Origin: JBQCHF01 sp051953655
GTDB lineage: Bacteria; Actinomycetota; Actinomycetes; Motilibacterales; Motilibacteraceae
NCBI GenBank assembly: GCA_051953655.1
Contig: JBQCIO010000225.1
Coordinates: forward strand, 1 to 11,659
DNA length: 11,659 nucleotides
Direction: 5' to 3'
Shown here: positions 1 to 7,004 of the stretch, in pieces
Layout: each line of letters starts with the position of its first letter
Numbering within the stretch: the stretch's first letter is position 1
The notes under the pieces: generated by a model
Seen by the model: only the letters and a program-made list of their open reading frames with translations
Told to the model about the DNA's origin: nothing
The model's database searches: none
Program-made: the position numbers and the translations under genes

Positions 1-322
1 GGGGTGACGGCGCCCGGGGGCAGGGGGCCCGGCCCGGGTTCCTAGAAGGGGGGCACGGGGTGCTGGGGCCCGGCGGGGGGGGGGGCCCCCCTCCCCCTCA
101 ACGACGGGGGCCGGGGGTCCCCTCACGCGGAACAGCAGTGAAGCGCTGGGCGGCTCACGCCCGGTACGTGCGGGTGGTGAGCAGGGCCACCGACAGGAGG
201 GTCGCTGCTGACAGACCAGCCGTGCTCGCCGGCAGGGCGGCGCAGGAGCCGGGCACCTGGCCTGTTGAGGGTGCGGCCAGCACCACCGTGGGGCGGGGGA
301 CAGCCGCCCGGAGCAGGTCCGC
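1..322. other. Gene-poor, G-tract-rich left flank
   Basis: I see no gene here that I can support. The first 120 bases carry many G-runs on the + strand (runs of 4 to 6 near 1-4, 16-20, 23-27, 48-53, 57-60 and 65-68, then an 11-G run at 75-85). The 11-G run is followed directly by a C-rich run to 97. The frame of menA stays open past its TGA for about 55 codons to position 155 and ends in a hydrophobic stretch. I see no ribosome site or start that would make this a gene of its own. Some of the hairpin-forming DNA could serve as a terminator for the leftward menA transcript. Confidence 0.5.
75..97. repeat. Loop-less G-run/C-run palindrome
   Basis: Eleven consecutive Gs (75-85) abut C6-T-C5 (86-97). 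The two halves are complementary over 11 positions with one G-T wobble and no spacer. As RNA or single-stranded DNA this would fold or block polymerases strongly. It lies about 225 bp downstream of the menA stop, so it could end leftward transcription. It could equally be a homopolymer length error in the assembly. Confidence 0.4.
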
Positions 323-1204
323 TCAGGCGGCGGCGAGCGCCAGCCCGGCGCCGAGCAGCACGCCGTAGACCAGCTGCAGCCGGCCGGTGCCGGCCAGGAC
401 CGCGATGAGCTCGCGGCCGGTGGCCCCGGCGGCCAGGGCCCGCAGCGGCGGGGCGGCCAGCGGCACCGCCGCGAGCGCGACCAGCGCCCAGGGCGAGACG
501 ACCAGGGCGAGCACGGCCGCCACCGCGAAGGCGAGCACGACCAGCGCGCGGTAGAGGGTGCGGCTGCGCGGGTCGCCGAGCCGGACGGCGAGGGTCCGCT
601 TGCCGGTGAGCCGGTCGGTGGGGATGTCGCGCAGGTTGTTGGCAACGAGGATCGCGCAGGCCAGCGCCCCGCAGGCGACGCCGCCGAGGACCGCGGCGGC
701 GGTGACGTGCCCGACCTCGACGTAGGTGGTGCCGACCACCGCGACCAGGCCGAAGAACACGAACACCGACACCTCGCCCAGCCCCCGGTAGCCGTAGGGC
801 CGGCGGCCGCCGGTGTAGTACCAGGCGGCCACGATGCAGACGGCGCCCACGACCAGCAGCTCCCAGGTGCCGGTCGCGGCCACCAGCACCAGCCCGACCA
901 CGGCGGCCAGCCCGAAGCAGGCGAAGGCGGCCAGCTTGACCGAGTGCGGCCGGGCGGCGCCGGAGCCGACCAGCCGGAACGGGCCGACCCGGTCGGCGTC
1001 GGTGCCGCGCACGCCGTCGCTGTAGTCGTTGGCGTAGTTGACGCCCACCTGCAGGGCCAGGCTCACCACCAGTGCGAGCAGCGCGGCCCACCAGACCGGG
1101 TGGCCGTCGGCGACCGCGGCGCCGAACCCGACCAGCACCGGGGCGACCGCGGCCGGCAGGGTGCGCGGGCGCGCCCCCTCGACCCACTGGGCGGCGGTGG
1201 CCAC
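323..1204 (-). CDS. menA: 1,4-dihydroxy-2-naphthoate polyprenyltransferase (MenA)
   Basis: Integral membrane UbiA-superfamily prenyltransferase. It replaces the carboxyl group of DHNA with a polyprenyl chain from polyprenyl diphosphate, giving demethylmenaquinone and CO2. The 293-residue product has the first Asp-rich motif NYANDYSDGVRGTD at about residues 56-69 and the second, NNLRDIPTD, at about 189-197; both bind Mg-diphosphate. Conserved blocks GARPRTLPAA (N-terminus) and GTGRLQLVYG (C-terminus) frame eight or nine hydrophobic segments. I chose the GTG at 1204 because AGGAGG lies just upstream (1209-1214) and the protein then begins ATAAQWVEGARPRTLP, as is usual for the family. A GTG at 1219 would add five residues but would place that AGGAGG inside the gene. 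It lies 69 bp downstream of menE on the same strand and has its own candidate -10 box, so it may be transcribed both with menE and alone. Confidence 0.95.
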   Translation of the reverse strand: MATAAQWVEGARPRTLPAAVAPVLVGFGAAVADGHPVWWAALLALVVSLALQVGVNYANDYSDGVRGTDADRVGPFRLVGSGAARPHSVKLAAFACFGLAAVVGLVLVAATGTWELLVVGAVCIVAAWYYTGGRRPYGYRGLGEVSVFVFFGLVAVVGTTYVEVGHVTAAAVLGGVACGALACAILVANNLRDIPTDRLTGKRTLAVRLGDPRSRTLYRALVVLAFAVAAVLALVVSPWALVALAAVPLAAPPLRALAAGATGRELIAVLAGTGRLQLVYGVLLGAGLALAAA

Positions 1205-1250
1205 GAGCCCTCCTGACACGACGTCGGCGCCGTTCCTCGGCGCCCCTCCC

Positions 1251-1256
1251 AGCCTA
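1251..1256 (-). promoter_or_regulatory. Candidate -10 box for menA
   Basis: TAGGCT on the - strand fits the actinobacterial TANNNT -10 consensus. It would give a leader of about 40 nt carrying AGGAGG before the GTG at 1204. The 12-nt string CGGCCGTAGGCT (1262-1251) is identical to the one upstream of menF (8262-8251). No clear -35 element is visible. Confidence 0.4.
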
Positions 1257-1273
1257 CGGCCGCCGGAAGGCGC

Positions 1274-2449
1274 TCACCCCCCGAGCACGAGCGCGGGGAG
1301 GGCGCGGCGGTCGACCTTGCCGTTGGCGGTGAGCGGCAGGGCGTCGACGACGACGAGGGCGCGCGGGGCGGCCACCCGGCCGGCGCGGGCGGCGACGGTG
1401 GCGCGCAGGTCCTCCAGGGTCGGTGCGGGGTCGGCGACGACGACCGCGGCGACCCTCTGCCCCCACTCCGGGTCCGGCACCGCGGTGGCGGCGGCCTCGC
1501 GCACGCCGGGGTGGGCCAGCAGCGCGGCCTCCACCAGCGGCAGGGCCACCTTCTCCCCGCCGGTCACGACGACGTCGTCGGCGCGGCCGAGCACCTCGAG
1601 CGTTCCGTCCTCGTGCAGCCGGCCCAGGTCGTTGGTGACGTGCCGGCCGTCCACCAGCGCGGCGGCGGTGAGGTCGGGGCGCAGCCGGTAGCCGGCGAAC
1701 ACGGTGGGCCCTCCCAGCCGGATCCTGCCGTCGTCGCCGATCTCCACCTCGACGCCGTCCAGCGGGTGCCCGTCGTAGACGCAGCCCCCGCAGGTCTCGC
1801 TCATGCCGTAGGTGGTGAGCACCCGCGCACCCGCGGCGCGGGCCCGCTCCAGCAGTGGTGCCGGGGCGGCCGCGCCGCCGAGCAGCACGGCGTCGTAGGA
1901 GGCGAGCGCCTCCGCCCCGGTTCCGCTGGCGAGAACCCGGCTCAGCTGGGTGGGCACCAGGGCCGTGTAGCTCCGCTCCGACGAGCCGTAGGACAGCAGG
2001 TGCTCGGTGGCGGCCACGAAGCCCTCGGCCGTGAACCCGCCGGCCAGGTCGAGCACGGTCGGCGTGGTGCCGGCCAGCAGCGAGCGCAGCAGCACCTGCA
2101 GCCCGGCGATGTGCGTGGCCGGCATGGCCAGCAGCCACCGCCCGGGGCCTCCGAGCCGGTCGTGGGTGGCGTGGCCGGACGCGGTGAGCGCCGCGGCGGT
2201 GAGCAGCGCGCCCTTCGGCTCGCCGGTGGAGCCGGTGGTGGGCACGACCAGGGCGACGTCGTCGCGCTCGAGCGGCGCGTCGGGGTCGTCCGGACGCAGC
2301 GCCGCGACGACCCGCTCGCGCTGCGCGGTGTCGGTGGGCAGCGGCAGTACGGCCGGGCCGGTGCCGTCCAGGGCGGCGGCCAGCCGGGGGAGGAGGTGCA
2401 CCACGTCGTCGCCGTCGGGGACCTCGATTCCGGTCAGTGCCCGTGCCAC
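1274..2449 (-). CDS. menE: o-succinylbenzoate-CoA ligase (MenE)
   Basis: Adenylate-forming ligase of the ANL superfamily. It activates o-succinylbenzoate with ATP and joins it to CoA, supplying the MenB substrate. Visible motifs, numbered from the GTG at 2449, are the phosphate-binding loop GSTGEPKG at 73-80, the TTYGMSETCG block near residue 210, the VVVTGGEKV hinge region and the C-terminal PLTANGKVDR, whose Lys378 is the adenylation lysine. At 391 residues it is short beside the E. coli enzyme (about 450) but typical of compact actinobacterial MenE. An in-frame GTG at 2479 would add ten residues, but no ribosome site precedes it. The 2449 GTG has TAGGGT exactly 7 nt upstream, suggesting leaderless initiation. 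The gene lies downstream of the thioesterase and upstream of menA on the same strand. Confidence 0.93.
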   Translation of the reverse strand: MARALTGIEVPDGDDVVHLLPRLAAALDGTGPAVLPLPTDTAQRERVVAALRPDDPDAPLERDDVALVVPTTGSTGEPKGALLTAAALTASGHATHDRLGGPGRWLLAMPATHIAGLQVLLRSLLAGTTPTVLDLAGGFTAEGFVAATEHLLSYGSSERSYTALVPTQLSRVLASGTGAEALASYDAVLLGGAAAPAPLLERARAAGARVLTTYGMSETCGGCVYDGHPLDGVEVEIGDDGRIRLGGPTVFAGYRLRPDLTAAALVDGRHVTNDLGRLHEDGTLEVLGRADDVVVTGGEKVALPLVEAALLAHPGVREAAATAVPDPEWGQRVAAVVVADPAPTLEDLRATVAARAGRVAAPRALVVVDALPLTANGKVDRRALPALVLGG

Positions 2450-2456
2450 GGTCTCG

Positions 2457-2462
2457 ACCCTA
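2457..2462 (-). promoter_or_regulatory. Candidate leaderless -10 box for menE
   Basis: TAGGGT on the - strand, then 7 nt, then the GTG at 2449-2447. The expected transcription start falls on the start codon. No Shine-Dalgarno sequence is seen. This supports 2449 over 2479 as the start. Confidence 0.45.
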
Positions 2463-2494
2463 CGAGCGGTGCTCGCCACGGGCGCGCCGGGGCG

Positions 2495-2893
2495 TCAACG
2501 CGCCAGCACCGCCTGGGTGGCGGTGGTCTCCGCGACCAGCCGGCCCTCGCTGTCGCGCAGCTCGGTCCGCACGACGACCAGCGTGCCGCCGACGTGCACC
2601 GGCCGGGCCGTGGCGACCACGTCACCCTCGCGGACGCCGCGGAAGAAGTGGGTGGCCGAGCCTGTGGTGGCGGTGCCGGCGCCCTCGGGCAGGTTGAGGT
2701 AGGCACAGACCGCGCCGACCGAGTCGGCGAACGCCATCAGCGCGCCGCCGTGCAGGGCGCCGCCGAGCGTGGTGCGGTCCGGCGCCCACGCCATCCGGCC
2801 GACGACCTCGTCCTCGGTCGCCGCGTCCAGGGTGATGCCGAGCGAGGTGGCGAACGGCATCGTCGCCACGAGGTCCGCGAGGTGGTCAGCCAT
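2495..2893 (-). CDS. PaaI-type hotdog thioesterase, probable DHNA-CoA hydrolase
   Basis: A 132-residue single-domain hotdog-fold acyl-CoA thioesterase of the PaaI/YdiI group. The signature is HGGALMAFADSVGA (from about residue 48). Asp57 sits where PaaI has its catalytic Asp and YdiI (E. coli MenI) has Glu. It lies between menB (12 bp upstream) and menE (45 bp downstream), all on one strand. DHNA-CoA hydrolysis is exactly the step between MenB and MenA, and hotdog enzymes do this in E. coli, cyanobacteria and plants. I therefore infer a MenI role; a general acyl-CoA thioesterase is the alternative. The ATG at 2893 is chosen over a TTG two codons upstream because MADHLADLV is a natural beginning. 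The ribosome site is weak, so it may depend on translation from menB. Confidence 0.82.
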   Translation of the reverse strand: MADHLADLVATMPFATSLGITLDAATEDEVVGRMAWAPDRTTLGGALHGGALMAFADSVGAVCAYLNLPEGAGTATTGSATHFFRGVREGDVVATARPVHVGGTLVVVRTELRDSEGRLVAETTATQAVLAR

Positions 2894-2905
2894 GCCCAAG
2901 ATCTA

Positions 2906-3844
<939 letters not shown>

Positions 3845-3850
3845 GTCGGC

Positions 3851-3857
3851 GAGGATA
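3851..3857. promoter_or_regulatory. Shared bidirectional -10 region between menB and menC
   Basis: On the - strand TATCCT (3857-3852) is followed by 7 nt and the menB ATG at 3844. On the + strand GAGGAT (3851-3856) is followed by 6 nt and the menC GTG at 3863. The two hexamers cover nearly the same bases. Only 18 bp separate the start codons, so any -35 contacts for each gene must lie inside the other's coding region. The menC hexamer lacks the first T of TANNNT and is the weaker call. Confidence 0.45.
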
Positions 3858-3862
3858 GGGAC

Positions 3863-4858
3863 GTGGGTGAGCCGGGTTTCCGCGAGGGCGCTGCGTTCGA
3901 CGAGGTGCACGTCTGGTCGGTGCCCATGCGCACCCGGTTCCGCGGCATCGACGTGCGCGAGGGCGTGCTGGTGCGCGGGCCCGCGGGGTGGGCCGAGTTC
4001 AGCCCGTTCTGGGACTACGACGCCGCCGAGTCCTCCTCCTGGCTGCGGGCCACCCGCGAGGCGGCCTTCGAGGGGCTGCCGGACCCGGTGCGCGACCGGG
4101 TGCCGGTGAACGTGACGGTGCCGGCCGTGGGGCCCGAGCGCGCGCACGCCGTCGTCGTCGGGTCCGGCGGCTGCCGCACGGCCAAGGTGAAGGTGGCCGA
4201 CCCGGGCCAGTCCGAGGCCGACGACCTGGCCCGGCTGGAGGCGGTGCGCGACGCACTGGGCCCGGACGGCAAGGTGCGGATCGACGTCAACGGCCTGTGG
4301 GACGTCGACACCGCGGTGGACCGGCTGCCCCGCTACGACCGCGCGGCCGGCGGCCTGGAGTACGTCGAGCAGCCGTGCGCCACGGTGGAGGAGCTGGCCG
4401 CGGTGCGCCGGAAGGTCTCCGTGCCGGTGGCCGCCGACGAGTCGATCCGCCGCGCCGAGGACCCGCTGCGGGTGCGGGCGCTGGAGGCCGCCGACGTCGC
4501 CGTGCTCAAGGTGCAGCCCCTCGGCGGGGTCCGCGCCTGCCTGCGGATCGCCGAGCAGATCGGGCTGCCGGTGGTGGTCTCCTCGGCGCTGGAGTCCTCG
4601 GTGGGGATCGCCATGGGCGTGGCGCTGGCCGCCGCGCTGCCCGAGCTCCCGCACGCCTGCGGCCTGGCCACCGTGCAGCTGCTCACCGCCGACCTCGTCG
4701 ACGACCCGCTGCTGCCCGTGGACGGCGCGCTGCCGGTGCGACCGGTGGCGCCGTCGGCGCAGCGGCTGGCGGCCGCCGTGGCCGCGCCGGAGGTGGCTGC
4801 CCGCTGGACCGCTCGGCTGGCGGAGGTCGAGGCCGCGTTGGGTGCGGCTGCCTCCTGA
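3863..4858 (+). CDS. menC: o-succinylbenzoate synthase (MenC)
   Basis: Enolase-superfamily dehydratase that converts SHCHC to o-succinylbenzoate. The 331-residue protein has the N-terminal capping domain (about 1-90) and a TIM-barrel domain with the expected catalytic set: Lys108-x-Lys110 (AKVKVAD), the Mg ligands Asp141 (IDVNG), Glu169 (YVEQP) and Asp192 (AADES), and Lys216 (VLKVQPLGG) on the opposite face. The conserved SSALESSVGIAMG follows. Length is normal for the family. The GTG at 3863 is 18 bp from the divergent menB start; GAGGATAGGGAC upstream could act either as a poor ribosome site or as a -10 box for leaderless transcription. It is first in the rightward menC-menD pair. Confidence 0.96.
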   Translation: MGEPGFREGAAFDEVHVWSVPMRTRFRGIDVREGVLVRGPAGWAEFSPFWDYDAAESSSWLRATREAAFEGLPDPVRDRVPVNVTVPAVGPERAHAVVVGSGGCRTAKVKVADPGQSEADDLARLEAVRDALGPDGKVRIDVNGLWDVDTAVDRLPRYDRAAGGLEYVEQPCATVEELAAVRRKVSVPVAADESIRRAEDPLRVRALEAADVAVLKVQPLGGVRACLRIAEQIGLPVVVSSALESSVGIAMGVALAAALPELPHACGLATVQLLTADLVDDPLLPVDGALPVRPVAPSAQRLAAAVAAPEVAARWTARLAEVEAALGAAAS

Positions 4859-4883
4859 CCCGGGCGACAGCGTCCGCGGGAGG

Positions 4884-4987
4884 TGACCGATTTGCGCACA
4901 CAGGGGGCGCCCCGTCGTCGGCGAGTCGTGCCCCTCCGGTGACGACACGCCGGTCTCGAGCAAGGGGCTGTGTGCGCAAAACGGTCA
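4884..4987. repeat. 20-bp inverted repeat pair with 64-bp centre
   Basis: The left arm TGACCGATTTGCGCACACAG (4884-4903) and the right arm (4968-4987) are reverse complements with one mismatch in 20. The 64-bp centre contains the palindrome GGGGCGCCCC (4904-4913) and a smaller GTCGTC/GACGAC pair (4914-4919 and 4941-4946). AGG occurs on both outer flanks (4881-4883 and 4988-4990), which could be a 3-bp target duplication or chance. It sits between menC and menD. It could be a small non-autonomous mobile element (MITE-like), a REP-like dispersed repeat or a menC terminator. I noticed no second copy in the window. Confidence 0.7.
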
Positions 4988-5082
4988 AGGGGCGGCGGGT
5001 GCCGAGCCCGACGGGTCGGCCCGGGCCGCGCGTGGCAGGCTGGTCCGGCCGCCCAGACCGACCGACAGACCGCTCAGCCCCC

Positions 5083-5095
5083 GGAGGCCCCGCTG
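5083..5095 (+). promoter_or_regulatory. Strong ribosome site before a CTG start (menD)
   Basis: GGAGG at 5083-5087 is followed by five bases and then CTG at 5093-5095. No ATG, GTG or TTG occurs in frame between 4973 and 5093. The next GTG downstream is nine codons further on and would remove conserved residues. This site decides the menD start. Confidence 0.7.
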
Positions 5096-6868
5096 AACCC
5101 CTCGACCGCGCTGGCCCGGGTGCTCGTGGACGAGCTGGTCCGCGGCGGGGTGCGCGAGGTGGTGCTGGCGCCGGGGTCGCGCAACGCGCCGCTGGCCTTC
5201 GCGCTGCACGACGCCGACGCCGCCGGCCGGCTGCGGCTGCACGTGCGGATCGACGAGCGCTCGGCGGCGTTCCTCGCCCTTGGGCTCGCCAAGGCCTCGC
5301 AGGTCCCGGTGGCGGTCGCCTGCACCTCGGGCACCGCGGCCGCGAACTTCCACCCCGCGGTGCTGGAGGCCGACGCCGCCGGGGTGCCGCTGGTCGTCCT
5401 CACCGCCGACCGGCCGGCCGAGCTGCAGGGCACCGGCGCCAACCAGACCGCCGACCAGGTCCGGCTCTACGGCGGCGCGGTCCGCCTGGCCGCGTACCTC
5501 GCCGCCCCCGCCGACCTGCCGGGCGAGCTGGCCTCGGCCCGTGCCCAGGTCTGCCGGCTGCTGACGTCCGCCGCCGGGGAGCTCGACGGCGACCCCGGCC
5601 CGGTCCACGCCGACGTCGCCTTCCGCGAGCCGCTGGTCCCGGACGGCAACGAAGACCGTCCCGCCGATCTGCCGGGCTGGGCCGGGCGCCCCGACGGCGG
5701 CCCCTGGACCCGCGTCTCGGTCCCCGCCCCCTCCTGGGCCGGCCCCCTCGACGGCCCTGCCGCGCTGGGGTCCTCGTGGAGCCGGACCCTGGTCGTCGTC
5801 GGCGACTGCCCGCCCGACGTCGCCCGGCTGGCCCGCCGGCTGGCCGGTCAGCGCGGCTGGCCGCTGGTCGCCGAGCCCAGCGGCGGCCCCGGCCTCGCGC
5901 ACGGCCCGCTGCTGCTCGGCGCCGCCGACTGGCTGGACGCGCACCGACCGCAGCGGGTGCTGGTGGTCGGCCGACCCACGCTCACACGTCCGGTGCAGCG
6001 GCTGCTCGCCGACCCGCTGGTGCAGGTTGAGGTGGTCGCCACCTCCCCGCGCTGGGCCGACGCCGGCCGGCAGGCCGCCGCCGTGCACCACGTCTCCTGG
6101 CTCGACGCCGCGCTGCGTCAGCCCTCCACCGCGCCCCAGGGCGCCTGGCTGACCCCTGCCCCGGAGCCGGCGGAGACCGACGCCGTCTGGGCCGCTGCCT
6201 GGGGCGAGGCCTCCACCGCCGCCGCGAAGGCCGTCGACAACGTGCTGGCCGATGCCTGGCCGTCCAGCCTCGCGGTGGCCCGCGCGGTCGTCGACGCCCT
6301 GCCCGAGGGCGCCCTGCTGGTGCTCGGCTCGTCCTCGGTGGTCCGCGACGTCGACCTCGTCGCCCCGCTGCCCGCCGGGCGCACCGTGCTGGCCAACCGC
6401 GGCCTGGCCGGCATCGACGGCACCGTCTCGACCGCGCTGGGCGCCGCGCTCGCTGCGCAGCGCTCCCGGTGGGCGCCGGCGGTCGCGCTGCTGGGCGACC
6501 TGACGTTCCTGCACGACAGCAACGGGCTGGTCGTCGGCCCGGACGAGCCGCGGCCGGACCTCACCTTCGTGGTCGTGAACGACGACGGCGGCGGCATCTT
6601 CACCCTGCTGGAGCAGGGTTCACCGGAGCACACGGCGTCCTTCGAGCGCGTCTTCGGCACGCCGCACGGCGTCGACCTCGCCGCTCTGGGCGCGGCCACC
6701 AGGACCCCGCACACCCTCGCGACGACCGCCGACGTGCTGCGCGCCGCCCTCGCCGACGGCGCCTGCCCCGGCGCCGGCGTCCGCGTCGTCGAGGTCCGCA
6801 CCGACCGGGGCGCGGCCCGCGAGCTGCACGCCCGGCTGCGCGCGGCGGTCACCGCCGCCCTCGCCTGA
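5093..6868 (+). CDS. menD: SEPHCHC synthase (MenD), apparent CTG start
   Basis: Thiamine-diphosphate enzyme that decarboxylates 2-oxoglutarate and adds the four-carbon unit to isochorismate, the first committed menaquinone step. The 591-residue protein shows LAPGSRNAPLAFALHD (25-40), Glu55 in RIDERSAAF (the cofactor-activating Glu; same number as in E. coli), TSGTAAAN (78-85), TADRP (104-108), NRGLAGIDG (from 435), the MenD form of the ThDP motif GDLTFLHDSN (468-477) and NDDGGG (496-501). The N-terminus NPSTALARVLVDELV is where homologues have Met-Asn-Pro-Ser, and here that Met position is a CTG with an ideal GGAGG. Starting instead at the GTG at 4970 would add 41 basic, unconserved residues, three of whose bases lie in the inverted repeat. 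It follows menC and converges on menF. Confidence 0.94.
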   Translation: MNPSTALARVLVDELVRGGVREVVLAPGSRNAPLAFALHDADAAGRLRLHVRIDERSAAFLALGLAKASQVPVAVACTSGTAAANFHPAVLEADAAGVPLVVLTADRPAELQGTGANQTADQVRLYGGAVRLAAYLAAPADLPGELASARAQVCRLLTSAAGELDGDPGPVHADVAFREPLVPDGNEDRPADLPGWAGRPDGGPWTRVSVPAPSWAGPLDGPAALGSSWSRTLVVVGDCPPDVARLARRLAGQRGWPLVAEPSGGPGLAHGPLLLGAADWLDAHRPQRVLVVGRPTLTRPVQRLLADPLVQVEVVATSPRWADAGRQAAAVHHVSWLDAALRQPSTAPQGAWLTPAPEPAETDAVWAAAWGEASTAAAKAVDNVLADAWPSSLAVARAVVDALPEGALLVLGSSSVVRDVDLVAPLPAGRTVLANRGLAGIDGTVSTALGAALAAQRSRWAPAVALLGDLTFLHDSNGLVVGPDEPRPDLTFVVVNDDGGGIFTLLEQGSPEHTASFERVFGTPHGVDLAALGAATRTPHTLATTADVLRAALADGACPGAGVRVVEVRTDRGAARELHARLRAAVTAALA

Positions 6869-6902
6869 GCCGAGGCCGGCCCGCTGCCAACGACGCTCTG
6901 CT

Positions 6903-6978
6903 CCGTGAACTCACGGCGGTAAGCGACCAATGATCACGCTAGCCGACCATGGGCGGCGGGGAGCGCGCCCCGCTCCCG
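6903..6978. terminator. Candidate bidirectional terminator, menD/menF
   Basis: This lies in the gap between the convergent stops of menD (6868) and menF (7005). A small hairpin CCGTG-AACT-CACGG (6903-6916) is followed by GGGAGCG / CGCTCCC with a 5-nt loop (6959-6977). There is no T-tract on either strand, which is common for GC-rich actinobacterial terminators. The energy is moderate, so the call is tentative. Confidence 0.4.
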
Positions 6979-7004
6979 TCACTGCAGGGTTCGCCCTCGA
7001 GCGA

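Noticed and set aside
155..286. LPxTG-type sortase substrate tail downstream of menA
   Set aside because: The motif reads LPAST rather than LPxTG, the stretch has no start with a ribosome site, and there is no secreted protein attached.
60..368. 102-codon open frame on the + strand at the left edge
   Set aside because: It is low-complexity Gly/Pro/Ala/Arg, overlaps the 3' end of menA antisense and has no domain or ribosome site.
3845..4963. N-terminal extension of menB in the same frame, across menC
   Set aside because: The extension is antisense to menC and has no family likeness; MenB homologues are about 310 residues, matching the ATG at 3844.
4970..5092. menD starting at the GTG at 4970
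   Set aside because: It would begin inside the inverted repeat, has no ribosome site, and adds 41 basic residues unlike MenD proteins.
4985..6514. Open frame of about 500 codons on the - strand opposite menD
   Set aside because: Composition is Gly/Arg/Gln-rich and no domain is recognisable; menD on the + strand has all ThDP motifs.
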